NCBI GenBank assembly: GCA_000226015.1
Contig: JH152986.1
Location: forward strand, 305,507 to 358,176
Direction: 5' to 3'
Source of the DNA: Mnemiopsis leidyi
Lineage: Eukaryota > Ctenophora > Tentaculata > Lobata > Bolinopsidae
Length of the DNA: 52,670 bases
A model generated the notes under the pieces. The model had not been told where the DNA came from and searched no databases. It saw only the letters and a program-made list of their open reading frames with translations. Positions within the stretch are counted from its first letter, which is position 1. Every line of letters starts with the position of its first letter. This document shows, piece after piece, positions 1 to 13,800 of this stretch. A program made the translations under genes and the position numbers.

Positions 1-200
1 GCAACTGCAGCATGTATTGTAAGCTTATAGCAACTAAAGGGAGGGGGCTGACCCCCCCCCCACGCAACTGCAGCCTGTATTGTAAACTAATAGCAACTGG
101 AGTGAGGGGGCTGACCCCCAGCAACTGTAGCCTGTATTGTAAGCTTATAGCAACTGGAGTGAGGGGGCTGACCCCCGAGGAACTGTAGCCTGTCTTACTC
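1..200. repeat. ~60-bp tandem repeat, about three copies, at the window edge
   Basis: Three successive units start with gcaactg(c/t)agc(a/c)tgtattg and run through a G-rich block ending in gctgaccccc. A fourth truncated unit begins near 180. Units differ by a few bases and by the length of the C run. The array probably continues to the left of the window. No coding potential is seen. Confidence 0.85.
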
Positions 201-3200
201 TATCAGAACTTTTAAAGAATTTCTTAAGTGTTTTGATAAATTTGCTGCCTTTGATTTCTTTTTTTAGATGACCACAACCACACATTCCGTGATATACCTT
301 GTTTTAAACACTCATTAAATTAACGCAAAAGTAGCCTCTGCGTTGATTTGATTTTCATCTTTGCTTGTTTCTTCAGCGGAAATAGATATTTTGTATCGAA
401 TTTGGTTTAAATCTCCAACAAAATTAGATACAATTGATCGACTCTCAGTAGGAAGTGCAAGGTACCAAACACGAGATCGCTATTTGTTACAGCTACATTT
501 CCATTTTTCATGTCAGTGTTTATGATAACTCTGAAAGCGAGATCCCTAATCAAATACAGAATCTTCAAAGCCCCGCCAAAAAAGGACCCCTGTTCCCTGA
601 TTCGATAGATGTTATACTTCAATGGGTGTCACTACATTTCTTCTAATTACCACAAAGCTCACTCAATTACATGTGTTAACTTCCAGGCGGCAGTAATAGA
701 GAATCACTGTATCTGGTTACACGCAAACTCCGGGTTTTGTGCTTATGAAAAGCTATAGAACTAGTGTTCACAGACATGGCTGGAAGGTTACTTAACCTAC
801 ATATAATTCACTGACAAAGCCATTTGAAATTTTCTTGCTTCACGAAGGTTGTAACGTCGCAAACAGCTTAGGTGGACAAGACGTTAACATGAATAGGCAT
901 TCTAAGTTCAAGAAACAGTCACAGATATTTCCGGCTTCAAAGACCGACCATCATGTTATTCATAATTACCCTAAAATATCATTAAAGTATTAAACCAAGG
1001 TGCTAACCGCAGTGCCCTGCGTCCTCATGTTATCATATCCCTGCCGCATAAAAGTGGCTCCTGTCTCGACGATTCTAATGGGGAGTAAGGGGTCCCCGGA
1101 ATGGTTATAGCAGGGTTTCTCTGTCGGATAGCGTGTCTTAAAATACCCCTGTTAAACTGTATAATTGGTTTTGTTAACCCTGCAACAGACGGGGTGGAGA
1201 AAATATTCAATTTCAATTTCAGGAATTTTAAAACATTCGAAGTATGTTCTTTGAAGATACAATTTAGTAACATTTTAAAGGTGGATCGTGGAGGTTTTGA
1301 AATCTTTAAACTAAGCAGCCCGAAACATTTGTTGTTAACCTCGTTAGGGTGCTCCCCGATACCCCAGTTTCAAAATCAAAGTTCGCGACTAAGCGGATTA
1401 TGAAAACCTCGATCTAATTTGCTGCCAACACTTAGGGTTGATTTGATTGAGATCGATTATTCGTACTTGTTGGAGCTGCTCGAATGATCCAGTTGAAATG
1501 GCTGCGTCCAGCCAAAAAGTTGAGGACAAAAAATTTAAAAACCAAAAAAAGAACTTATTTGTAATTGCAGCCGATAGTTATTTAGTCTCATAACAGCTTT
1601 CTGATTTTAATCTTATTTTTCTCTATATGACTATAAGTCATATAAAGAAAAATGGCTTAGCTGTTTCTGACAATATAAAGACGTGAAAGTGACTGGAATT
1701 AATTTAAACATATCCTTTTTACGGTTAATCACACATCGACGGGTTAATGAGGGAGTGAGCTGTTTATAAGAGGCTAATAAGCAATCGAATACAAAACTCA
1801 AACAGTGAGTTCCTCAGTTCTTTATGTCGCCAGTCTTGTACCCATTCGGACATCCTATAACTTATGGTATTCGGCGAAAAGTCCGCTTGACCACATCAGA
1901 CAACAGTCCATATGGCGTTTTATAATTGACGATTACCGTTATAATTTGCTTATACCGCTTTACGCGGACAAATGTCCAATACTCCTATACAAACTTAAGT
2001 CCAATTGGCGAACTGTTGTCCAAAAACAAGCCGTAGGAGAGCTCGCAAGGACAATGGGATAAAACAAGGATCCATCCTGGAAGTCCATTGGAAGCCATGT
2101 TATAAATAGGGCTAGCTGTAAACCATGACCCACCCGACGATACGTTATGGTTTAAGGTAAACCGAATTTTGGGGCAAATTCGTTTTGAATCTTCAGTTTC
2201 TTTCAATTCTATATTATTCAATTCATAGTAGACGGCCAAATTTTTTCCACATAACAACACACAACGAAAACAAATTTTAGCTATTAGACACCATACCAGG
2301 GTATTATGGATAAACAAATACCGCTGCTGAGGGCTGTGGTGTGACTATTATTTGCGGTAAAATTTATTTTATCTCAAGTTATCTCTTTGTTAACTTGAAT
2401 CTTGACATGCTAGGTGATCGTGGTTGAGAAAATCTATTGAATAAGGAGCCCACCAGATGCTTTTGCCGTCTTAGTAAGAAAAAGACACTACATTTTGTTT
2501 TAAACCAGCAACCTTTTTACCGGGATAACTTACTACCAAATAAAAGGATCACCGATAAGGTAAATATTCATGTTTTGCTATTGAGATTGACTGTTACTAA
2601 AATAGCCATAGGAATTTCTTAAGTTAGTGCAAAACTTATATAAGTAGGATGGAAGAGAATTTTTGTATGAGTTGCATAATATATACGAGGATCGAATTGA
2701 TCAAAGGCTCGGCTCAAGTAAGCACACTAACTTATTTATTTGTTGAATAATTAGGAATTTAACTTTTTGCACGACATGAATAACAGTAGAGTTAAATTAA
2801 TCAAGAAATCGCACCCCACGTAAATACCACTTTTTCCTGAACCGCACTCTACGCAGACAAGGGCTGGGACAGAGGCAGAGTCGGAGAGACTTAAGCGAAT
2901 TTGTTGCAGGATTTGCGCACCAATGAGCAAATTTCACGTACAGACTTTTATCATCCGGAACAAATAAAGGTTCTACACGACCTGTTGCAGTGGGCTATTT
3001 TGATTTTTGTAAGTTTCTAAGTTATGTGGCTAGAAATGAGAAAAAGAATATAAAACATTAAACATTAAAGCATATTCAATGCATTTCTAGTGGTTAACCC
3101 TTAACATAGTAATAGATCAATATTTCAGCTTTTTAAGTTAAATAAGTCATTGATGGAGAGCAGATAAGTAAAACTGATTTGAAAACCTATTAGTTTTGAG

Positions 3201-3215
3201 TTGTAAAAAATAATT
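201..3215. other. No gene recognised
   Basis: About 3 kb of AT-rich sequence. Open frames are short (up to about 110 codons), are not bounded by convincing splice sites, and have no recognisable protein pattern. It could hold non-coding exons or regulatory DNA that I cannot identify by eye. Confidence 0.6.
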
Positions 3216-3219
3216 CCCC

Positions 3220-3835
3220 TAATTCCCTCGCTCCTCTGCGCCCTAACTTCTCTCCTAACTCCTCTCCTAACTCCTTACCTACCTCCTCTGATCTCCTCCA
3301 ATCTCCTCTAATCTCCTCTGATCTGCTCTGATCTGCTCTGATCTGCTCTGATCTGCTCTGAACTCCTCTGAACTCCTCTGAACTCCTCTGAACCCCTCTG
3401 ATTTCCTCTGAACTCCTCTGATTTCCTCTGAACTGATCTGATCTACTCTGAGTTACTCTGATCTACTCTCATCTCATTTTCTCTGATTTGCTCTGATCCC
3501 TGATTTACCCTGATTTACTCTGATCTTCTCTGATTCACTCTGATCTCCTCTGATCTCCTCTGATCTCCTCTGAACTGCTCTGATCTACCCTGATCCCATC
3601 TGATTTGATCTGATATACTCTGATCTACTCTGATCTACTCTGATGTGCTCTGATCTGCTCTGATTTGCTCTGATCTGCTCTGATCTACTCTGATTTGCTC
3701 TGATTTACTCTGATCTTCTCTGATCTACTCTGATCTGCTCTAAACTGCTTATATCTACTCTGATTTGCTCTGATATGCTTTGATCTCTTCTGAACTGCTC
3801 TGATCTCCTCCGATTTGCGCTGTCCTATTGTCCTA
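3220..3835. repeat. 10-bp satellite, TGATCTRCTC-type
   Basis: A long pyrimidine-rich array of imperfect 10-bp units such as tgatctgctc, tgatctactc, tgatttgctc and tgaactcctc. It begins with degenerate taactcctctcc units and fades out near 3830. The open frames across it on either strand are consequences of the repeat. Confidence 0.9.
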
Positions 3836-5183
3836 AATTGTTCTCCTCTCTCCCCCTCCTTTCCAATCACTTTTCTACTCCATCAATCAATCACATTATA
3901 TCATCGCTGTTCTCTACCCCCTTTCAACTATTCTCTGAACTCCTCTCTCAGCTCAATTTTCTGTCAATTCTGCACTTTATCACCTCTCACTCGCATCTTC
4001 TATTCTTCTTCCTTGGCATGTCCTTTTTCACACTCAAAATCTTGTCCATCATTATATCTCCTCGGTACCCAAGCCCCTTATCTTGTCTCTCCGATCTTTT
4101 CTTATTCCTCCGTAATCTTTGATTAGTGATTACCACTTCACCACTTTCTACGATTTCTCGTTGCCAATTAGTTTTGTGTGGCACTTGACAAAATAAAGAC
4201 CACTCTACTCAAAAATAATTGGATTCGAAAAAATGAGTATCTCAAATCTCTTCTCATTCAGCCTCTTTATGAAGATGCTAGTTTCGTTTTATGTGCTCTG
4301 TTGACAGATGCAATGTCTTCCTCTGTGTCCTTGGCTCCTCTATAGCGTTCTTCTAACCTTCTATATCTCGGTCTATATCGTTCTCGCAAATGAGAACAAC
4401 CAATTTGATTTTTGACCAATCTGGAAGACAATCTGAACTTGATCATCCATTGCGAGAAGAAAACTCCATAGAGCATTTCTAAAATAAAACGGAACGAGCC
4501 TATATTCATAAGATAATTTAATAGGGTTTGATTTTACAGGAAAATAAAATTTAAACTCGCTTTATTAAAGAAATTTTCACCTTCTAAATAATTCGAAAGT
4601 ATTAGTGTATTACCGTTTTAATCTTGATGATCAAACCATTCAAATTGAACAAATTTAGATTTTTTAATCTCTCGAGTTCCAAGAATCGTACGGAATAGGA
4701 AACGGCTGGTCGGCTGGCCACACTTTACAATAGGGATTGTCCTAGACGGGATTAGGAGTTTTAACTTCAATTAATTATCTGAAATTATCGGGTGTCCATC
4801 CACCATCCCACACCATCCTGCAGCGACCAGATAAATCAGGGGTTAATCGGAATTAATGGCATTATTACTACACCAGGATGAAACTGAGTGGATGCTAGGA
4901 CGGGGACCTTCACAACCTACTCTCTCTCCCCTCCATATTCTCGTAGCCGGGAAAGCATTATAATACTAATAGAATTAGAGACCCTGCTCACAATGCATTA
5001 TGCAGGTTTGCAAAACAGACTGTATAATATAAATCACCCAGACGGAGATATGATTTCTTATTAACTCGTCCTGAGCTTAGCCGATCACGCACAAAGATCA
5101 GGGTTGGGTTAAGAGTTTGTCGAGATAGGGGAAAAAGTTCTATAAAATTTTAGGGTTGATCAGTTTAAGAGTTAAGAGAATAC

Positions 5184-5243
5184 ATTCTTAACATACATGC
5201 TTAACATACATTCTTAACATACATTCTTAACATACATGCTTAA
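5184..5243. repeat. 13-bp tandem repeat, about 4 copies
   Basis: The unit cttaacatacat(t/g) occurs four times in a row with almost no divergence, followed by a partial copy. Confidence 0.85.
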
Positions 5244-7111
5244 GATTTCGTTGTATGGCAACGACTCATAGATTACAACAGAAAGTTAAACAAAATGCAT
5301 CTATCCTTAACTTTTATTCGACCTTTGAATCTGAATTTTCACGTTATCCATGCAGCTCTATTTATGATGAAATTTGAAATCTTCATAACCCGTATGTACA
5401 AAATTTTAAACATTTTGTTGACATGGCGTTGAGTCACATCAATAAAATAACTCGCCGCCTAAATACAGGATCTGTTCACACAGTTGCCCAACTACAAGAT
5501 CTCTTCACGTACAACCTCACCAAAACCTCTTCCCAAATTCCAAGGCTTCTGTCCGCAAGGTGAGAATGTACGTTCAGCACAGTGGACCGCTCTAAACAAG
5601 CAACTTTGGTGGCGCCCGCTTTACTTCAGCTTTTCACCCCATGTGATTAACTCATGTGGTCCCCGGATCAACACCCGACAGGATTGGTTATCCACCAATC
5701 AGAGGCTCTGAAATAAGGTTACAACCACTTAGGACTGAGTATTTTCTCACCTGGCCCTTCTATTTGAGATTTAGGGTCCTCGGTTAGTGGTCGAAGGTGC
5801 ACAGAGCTCCGTACAGAATTGCAGGACATCCTGCAGCAAGTATTTTACTTTGTTTTTGTTCCCAATATATCTTGTGAAGCTCCTTAACCTATTTCAGCAG
5901 ATGCTTTATAAGTTTACTCAGGTGAATTTTAGGCTGGATATCAATGTTTCGGTTTGTCAACTTGAATGACTTTAAAGTTGCAAACCATGGTAAAAGCAAG
6001 CAAGATTCACCGTCTTACTTAATTTGTTGGTCTTTTTGGGCAGGTTATTTGATATTTCATTAGCTGATCCATAAGGAACCTTAGAATATAGGTGTGAAGG
6101 TTTTTACTTTATTATTTTACTTCGATAAGTTGAAATTAACATCGTTTATACTTTACTCGCAACAAATAGCTATTTGTAATCACTCGTCGCTGAAGCAACG
6201 TCCCTTCATATTTTGTAAACTATTTTCTGTCTATCGCATATTAGGGAACGCCCTCATTGCACGATAGGAGACGAGAGACGAGTATCAGCGACTTACAAAG
6301 CTCTGCAACATCGCCCCCGATCTCGCAGATAGAATTCATAAAGTTATATCGGAAAAAAATCTAGTGCCATTACCCTTCCGTCAAATAATTGAATTTGTTT
6401 ACTAAACTATTTGACTGAGAACCTCCGCAAACTCGAATTTTTAGGCTACCAGCACGGGGGCCGGCTGGAGATCTTGACGTTCCCCGACTAAACTCGTTAA
6501 TCAAGGTTTATTTAACGCCCTTTGTAACAAGGGGAAACTGTTACCGCTAATCAAATAGCTACACAGAGGCAGAGTAGTAGCTGCAGCAGTTCTGAACTTT
6601 AATAGAGATGACCGAATTTTGAGATACAGATCATGACAACAAGGGAGAGGTTGTTTGATAAATGGGTTGTTCAATCAGAGGTAGAGTATCAAGTCTTGGT
6701 CACAACCGAGAGGAAATTCAGTGATACATACATGCCATGATCCGAGGTTGTAAGATTAATTCCATTTTGCTCCCTAGAGCTGCTCTCTTAACCCTTTTCT
6801 TTTTTGCCCAAGATTTTTATGGAGAGAAGAATTTTTTTTGGGAAATCCTCATACCCCTTGTCCATCTCCCCTCTCTGTCTGTGTAAGTTTAAATCTCATC
6901 CGATTATGATAGGTCCGAATTATAGGTGGGTAATCGCGTTGTGTGGTGAGTCACAATTAACTTAGGTAACAAAAGGTTTTTAACTGTTGTAACCCTTGTT
7001 ATATTCCTAGCTATTTGTAAATTAACCACCAGCCTGGTTTTATCCATAGCTGCGAACCATGCTACAATGATGTGACTGAAGTGGTTTTGAAGAGCAATAA
7101 AACCCGCCAGT

Positions 7112-7172
7112 GACCATGTGTCGGTGCGTGTCTGTGTGTGTCCCTGTGTGTCCGTTTGTGTCCGTCTGTGTT
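7112..7172. repeat. TG/TGTC-rich simple repeat
   Basis: Low-complexity run of tgtgtgtcc, tgtccgtt and similar units. It creates a spurious Val/Cys-rich open frame on the + strand. Confidence 0.75.
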
Positions 7173-10100
7173 CAGAAGCCGTGTCTCACGGGGCTTCTCG
7201 TTACCCTAACTCTCCAACTTTCACGGGAGCTGAGCGGAAAACGTTAATTAGAGCCAATTGTCACGTTGTCAGAAACCGATTAACTAGGTCCACCATTACT
7301 GTGTCCTTGCTCCCCGATTGTACATGTTTTCAGTTTAAAGTTCTCCCATTGTGACGTCACATTTTCAACTAGCTGATCTCATCTTTTCGTCTGACATGGA
7401 GTGAGCTCTGGAAGATGACTTGAGTTTTCCTGTCTTCCCACACGTCAGGCTCTCTTTCTGGGTGCTCAGATTCCTCTTATCGTGCAAAGGTCACCACAAT
7501 TTTGGTTGATTTTTCACCATGGAAATACCATGTCAACCCAAGTTAAGGTGGTTCAAATATGATGAGGTTATTGAAGGTACCCCATTCATGGCTATCATTT
7601 CTCTGGTTTAGCATGCATGACTCACTGCTACCAAATGTTTAACCACAATCCGTTAAACGACTGTACCCGTACGAAATCATTTCTTATCTCATCTTCTAAT
7701 TTTCCGTTTCTTTTCAAAGCTTTGCCGTGATGTTTCTTTAGATTTAGGTTAAACTAAATTTGGAAATTCTTTGCCTGAATCTTGTTTCTTAGATTATCAT
7801 TTTAGAACCTTGCTTATACAAGACATGGTAGCAAACTTTCATACGTGTGGGAAAACAGATAGAAATTAAATTTAGCAAATATCATCATTATCCACACAAA
7901 ATGATACATGAAAACAGCCCAGACGTCTCATTCCACCAACTGTGACACACTCACACAGCTCAGGGTAAACTGTATAAGTGTAGTCGGTTTTCAGCACGAT
8001 AAAATAAAACAGAGCCTGCAGCAACGGCACATGTCACGCAAGTTCGCCGTGCGCTAACTCAATAATACACTCCTGACAAGAAACACACGATGCGGCTGTT
8101 CCTTCAGCATTCCATAGGCTACTTCGAAAACCATCAACCCACGCCGGCCTACCACGTGATCTAACTCATATGAAAATATTCTGGTCATGTGCAACGCTTC
8201 CACCATTTGCAGCAAAACGTCGCCATGCAGACAACTTTTCAAGCTAATTAAATTTAGGTGAAGGTCAATTAATTGACAGTTATTTGAGTAATTGCTAGTT
8301 TTTTTCCTGTGACATGAGGCCGATGTGTTACTTGCGACCAGACAATTTTTTTCGCAGTATTTTTAGGTAGCCAAATTTCGTTACATTTTCTGGTCTTTGC
8401 TTTTAGGCTTAGAGTTGGCGTCAAGGCGCTCGAACTCTTTCTTTCCGACCCTTTCAAACGGTGGTTCGGTCCATCCTCAACATTTCACACGGGGGCCCAT
8501 AACAAACACTCTGTACACCGGCGTAATCCGTTTATCTAGTTGTAGAGAAATTACCAGCTGGTCATTGTTGGCCCTTCTGGGCCATTGATGATGTATTTCC
8601 ATACTCCAAAATGAAATTAATCCTATAACCCCAGCACTGGCTGTATGTTATTTGAACTTTTCCTTTTTCTGAGGACGGTCGACGCTGTAGACATAACCAG
8701 GGTTTATATAAGATATAAGTTGCAACACGTACGATTGCAAGTGGCGGTTTTTCCCATTTTTCATGGTGCCATCAAGACCGAGAGCTTTTCCATTTTACTC
8801 CCTAAGATTTACTCCGAATATATTGAAATTTCACGATCCAAATCGATCTCAACCTGGCATGATATTTCCGAAATTAAGAGAGGGATTCCCGTCTGCATGC
8901 CGCACTGCACAACTGCAGTATTCTGCAGCTAAATTCTGCAACATTAACACAGACTTCAAGCGCAGACTTAATCCCATTGTTTTATCCACTCTTTGATTAC
9001 ACCCGAGACTCAGCAATGACACTGAACCGTCAGGCTGGAAATTTTGATGCTAACTTTAGTCACAAGAGGAGTGCGCTCTTAGCAGTCAATAGACGGGTTA
9101 TGTGCGTAATCGGAATAGTGTTACCCTGACCACTACATTTCGGGGCTGCGAACATGGTAAAATTGTCACAGGGAAAAAGAGTCGCGAGACTTCGCCCCTT
9201 TCACAGATCTTTTTTCTTTCGGGCAGCATTATGCAGGAGTAATTGAATTACGGAGATTATGTTATTAAATTGGGAACAATTAGAGTGCGGCATGCTGCAA
9301 GACGCGCTCCAAATCCTTTACTTAAAGCCCTTTATTTTTGGAGTTGACCTTGGTTGATTCATTTCGATTATTTAGCGGGTAAAGTTTGAAGCGAAGCGAG
9401 GTCACAGTGGAGTGCAGGCTGTGTGAGACCAAGCTTCCATATTTGTAGCAATTAACGCTTATTTAGGCGAGGGTAAAGCATCCTCACGCTACTTACAATG
9501 CAACATTTCGCGTCGCGGTGCCCTTCTAATAAGTTCATTCACAATTGAGGCGAATCATTTGTGCGTTATCAGGGCCCTCGGAGAAACTTATTCTGAGTTG
9601 GGGCAGTTACTTCCTTGTTCACTTTTCCTGATCATAAGCCACCTCACCGTCTGATTTCTACTTTGCAGTTTTAACTCGCTTAAAGCTGACTCGGGTTAGC
9701 GAGTTCCGGGTTCCATTTCCGTGAATCATTAGATATCATTATCAATTACTCTACCGTGTTTTCTACTTGTATTTAAAGCAGGTTTTTCTGTTTTCTAGGA
9801 AGTTTTTTACATGTACGGGGTTGCTTCAGGTTATTTTAACCTTTCATAAAAACGAAATTAAAACCTCTTTATGTTGTTAGAGAAGTAAGATCTTGCATCG
9901 CACTGAGTCACCAAGTCATTTGTGATTAATGTTCGATTCACACGCGTCTGGTATTACAAATATGCTGCATATTTGTTTTGGTTAATTTGAGAGGAAAATA
10001 AAGCGATGAAGCCTTTTCCAAAAAGGCATATGATCTTGCTTACTCTAGGATATTTTCTCACAACACCACGCACCATACCCGATATCCCAATTCATTAGAA

Positions 10101-10361
10101 CAATGAAAAAATGTACATATTTCGATTTTGGGGTGCGATTTGGGTTAATTTCTTGTCGATTAAAAATTGTTAACATCTTTACTTGCAATCATGGAGGTCT
10201 GTAAAAACTTATAATTATTTTACAGATAAAATTTTTTGATCTAGGGTTTCGTTTTCATCTAGTTTATTGATTGTAGCCAAGCTGTCCGCTTCAACTTTTA
10301 TTCAGATGTTTTTATTATGACCAACATCCCGTTTAATCAGCGGCAACTTTGAAATGTGGTT

Positions 10362-10761
10362 ATGGGTTATACTCCGTTTCGGCCGGACAGTTTTGATTCA
10401 TATTACGATTTACAGTATCCTGAGCGGAAGAAGGCCAAGCTGATAAGAAGCATGCACGATTCGGCAGTCACTGTCTATAGAATACCAGCAGTGCTTAAAG
10501 TACCTTATGAAAGAACTTACTGCCCTGTCTCGCTGTTAGACTTCGGCCTATCTAGATGCAGGATGGAAATTCATACCCTTATGTTGCGCCATTTTCTTGA
10601 AGAACGTAAGTGTTCATGTTGTTAAGATGGCAATCGAAATAGTGACGACTAGTTTCGGGCTTATTTGTCATATACGCTTTACTTTTCCTTTTACAGGACA
10701 TGGTCAAAACACGATCAAAATCAATGATGACCTACTCCTTGATCTGTCATCTTACTTTTAA
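10362..10761 (+). CDS. Small two-exon gene, unknown family (about 102 aa)
   Basis: I do not recognise the family. Exon 1 (10362-10605) opens with ATG and ends in a consensus donor (GAAC|gtaagt). Exon 2 (10697-10761) follows an excellent acceptor (a T/C-rich tract ending tttacag), keeps the frame (phase 1) and stops at TAA 10759-10761. A canonical AATAAA lies 66 bases downstream. The predicted protein is soluble and mixed-charge, with an aromatic N-terminus (GYTPFRPDSFDSYYDLQYPE), a basic patch (ERKKAK), four cysteines or fewer, and a C-terminus ending DLLLDLSSYF. No signal peptide or membrane segment is seen. An in-frame TGA sits 12 bases upstream of the ATG, so the frame opens here unless exon 1 begins at the internal AG at 10389-10390. 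Complementary splice phases plus the poly(A) signal make a real gene likely; function is unknown. Confidence 0.6.
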
Positions 10762-10826
10762 ACTGATTTTAGAATGTAAACTTAGATGTCAAAAGCTCAA
10801 AGCATTCGTCTAACATTTTTAGAGAA

Positions 10827-10832
10827 AATAAA
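10827..10832 (+). promoter_or_regulatory. Poly(A) signal AATAAA of the small gene
   Basis: Canonical hexamer in gagaaaataaaaatg, 66 bases past the stop codon of the two-exon gene. Confidence 0.55.
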
Positions 10833-13800
10833 AATGCCGAAGACAAGTCCTTCATAGGTTCGAATATCACACCTTAGATATTTAGGAGGATGGTAACAAT
10901 GTATAATGATTGTTCGGTGAATCAGTGAACAGTGAAAGAATTTAAAGTACCACTACCGACTATTTTCAATGCTTTTGTCACCCAATTTTCTCAATTAATT
11001 TTTGCATAATTGTATCAACTGAACTTTGATATATAACTCCGGTAACTTTGGTATTTTGTAAACTCAACGTCGCCTAAGACTTAACTTCATTTAATCACAA
11101 CATTAAGCTAGAATGGTGCCGAAATGGTGTGAAAGAAGGTGCCAAAATATGGTGGTCTCCGGGAATTTCCTAGTCCCTATTCCTAGAAACACAGTGAAGG
11201 GCTCGAAATTGCTGCGTATAATTAAATCACGCTGCAGCGCTGCGCCGGACTCCATGTAGACCTTGCAGTCTTTGAGTTAGTCAAACTTTACCTTGGAGCA
11301 TCATTAATGATGGTTCGGCCGTCTTGAGCGGACAATACAGTTGTAAACTGATCGATTTTTCCCTATACGTGCAAGGCACTTTAGGTAATGTTGAAATCAT
11401 TTCCTTGGTCGCTGTCTCAATGTTTTGTAACTTAATTCTATTTAAAATCGGGGCTCACCGCGAATATTGATAGGTTTCCGATTTGTGTCATTTTAAGCGG
11501 GCGTCACTGAATTTGTCTCTTTGTTGTTAGCTGCAAGAGCACAAACGCAATGCATTATTTGTTACTAATTATATCTTATGGAAATAATAAAATTTGTCAA
11601 CTTGATTTGTCGTCCAGCGCACAGCAAATACATGTAAGCTTTGTAGAAGGGCAGAGGGTCATTCCTCATTTTGCTATTTTAATTTAGTCAGCTTCCATTT
11701 TCAAAGCTCGGTTTGCCTCCTAAACTGTTAGCCTTCAAGGGTATTCCAATCTTTAAAAATATTTGATTATTCATTCCAAAGCTTAACTAAATATCTTAGT
11801 TTAAATTTGAAAAGCTAACTTAAAGTTAATCCTACTTTTACCGATTTTTCTCAAACCATATCTAAAAGGACCCGGTAATGCAAAGAATGGTGGATTAATC
11901 AGAAAATATTGTCACACCAAGGATCTTCGGTCTCTAAATCGACAATTTAATTACGATTTTGATGGAACAGGAACAAAAATTTAAAAATTATTATTAACCA
12001 TCGCCATATCATCTCGTTAGATGTAATAATTCTCAGAGTGTTTAAAATGCTTAGTATATTAAGCTTTTGATTTTTAATGTCGCCATCTAATGGACTTTTA
12101 ATCCGTTTTTTATAACTCTTTTTGTCTTTCAAAATAAGCAAACTGTAATTTATGTTCAGTCCCACATAGAGCCATAAACCTTAATCTGTCTGCTCATAGT
12201 TCATACTCAAAAAATTTACCTGGAATTTTTTACCTTTACAAATATGCCAAGTTTAAAGTATTTAAAACGCATTCACTGATTTCTCAAGCCCGATTAGTCA
12301 AATTTTCATAACGTTTACAACACGTACCGGTAATAGCTACGTATTCCATCTTGTTTCCACGAAATCTCTAAGATCGTTTCCACAAACATGTCAAATATTT
12401 TTTTAGAGTAGACATTAACTCATCAAATGTAACTTTTCCACTCCCCTCCGCGCTTTCCCTTCCCAACCCTCATTTCTCTTCCTCCATCTCTCCGTCTCCC
12501 CTCCGCTCCCCAGCCTCCACCCTATCCTGCAAGTTTTCCTCTGTGCAGGATGGTCATTATACCAAGGACCTGCTATGCTGGGTTGTCCAGGTAACTCTAA
12601 TAGATGTGTAAGGTTAAAGAAGAGGGAACTTCAGTTAACCTGTTTATGTCGGCCACCTCACTCGCTCCGCCATCCTTCGAGGAAGTTTCACTCCCCTTAG
12701 ATTTGTCGTGATTTGTTTTGTAGGACGGAAATTGAAATTGAACCCTACTGATTTCATCTGTTTTCTATTTGTCCGGTGGAGAAACGATCAGGGAATTATT
12801 TTTAGCCATGATTTAAGCTTCTTTATGAGCCATCCCGATCGTTGTCTGGAAAAGCGAAGTTAAGCGTTAAATCTCAGATTATGTCCCACCAATTCAGTTG
12901 CACCTCGACTAATTAAGAGAAAGCTCTGTCTTTTGATCTTTATTTCAAGTTCAAGGGTCGTGAAAGCTACAATAGTCGTGGGCGTGAACTTATCCGAAAT
13001 CAAACGAGGTAGAAACAAATCCCTAGGCAGAATATTCTGTTACCGATCCTGGTGTCACTTTCCAGTAACAAACGTCCCCAGATCGTGTTCTCACTTAAGG
13101 ATAAAGCTGAAAACCTTTTCAAATTTTGTTAATGACTGCGCTCTGCCAGTCTGCTCTTAGCTGGCTAACTCTGGCTAAAGAAGTGGGGCTAAAATCCGAC
13201 GGAAAGGATCTGAACTTCTGCTACCATCTCCAGATATGTTGTAGATCACCTCGGTAGGAAACTGGACATGAGACTTTGTCCAGGTAGATCACCTCCACAG
13301 TGTGACACTTTGTCCTGTTTACACCCAGATACGATCTAACACTGTGCAGATCATTAGTCTCTTCCTGCCACTCTCCACTAGGCTGGAGATACGAACCTGC
13401 AAAATGCTTGCACTCTCCCTAACTCTGGCATTCCTGAACCCGTGCTGCAATAACGCTCTACCATTCTTAATCTTGTCTGGCAGGTGAATTTTTATAAAGC
13501 ACTTTAAACGAATCAGGTAGGTTGGGGATGGCTATCAGGAGGTTAAAGCGATCACCCTATCACGTTTCAGCCAATCGGGTGTCTAGGATTGATCACGTGA
13601 CTGAGAAAGTCCAATGGCTGCAGGGATTACTGCTTTGTTATTACAGAGGCGGCTGCCGCAAACTAATTTTTATGATTGCTCCCGCGTTGGAAAGTAACCC
13701 TGAATCTGTTTCCGTTCGCTGCAGCCTTTCTTTGGTCCACACCGCCCCTTACACAGCAGTTTTACTATTCCTGACAGGGGTGCGTCATTTTGAAGATCTT

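Larger units (their letters stand above)
3836..10361. other. No gene recognised
   Basis: About 6.5 kb without a supportable gene. The first part (to about 4130) is a pyrimidine-rich continuation of the satellite flank. It contains a 13-bp tandem repeat (5184-5243) and a TG-rich stretch (about 7112-7172). Remaining open frames are under 100 codons, without paired splice signals or recognisable domains. Confidence 0.6.

Noticed and set aside
3685-4184. Basic, Arg/Lys/Ser-rich minus-strand frames
   Set aside because: Direct products of the 10-bp pyrimidine-rich satellite and its flank.
7118-7354. Val/Cys-rich short frame
   Set aside because: Its N-terminal half is a TG-rich simple repeat and no splice sites or domains follow.
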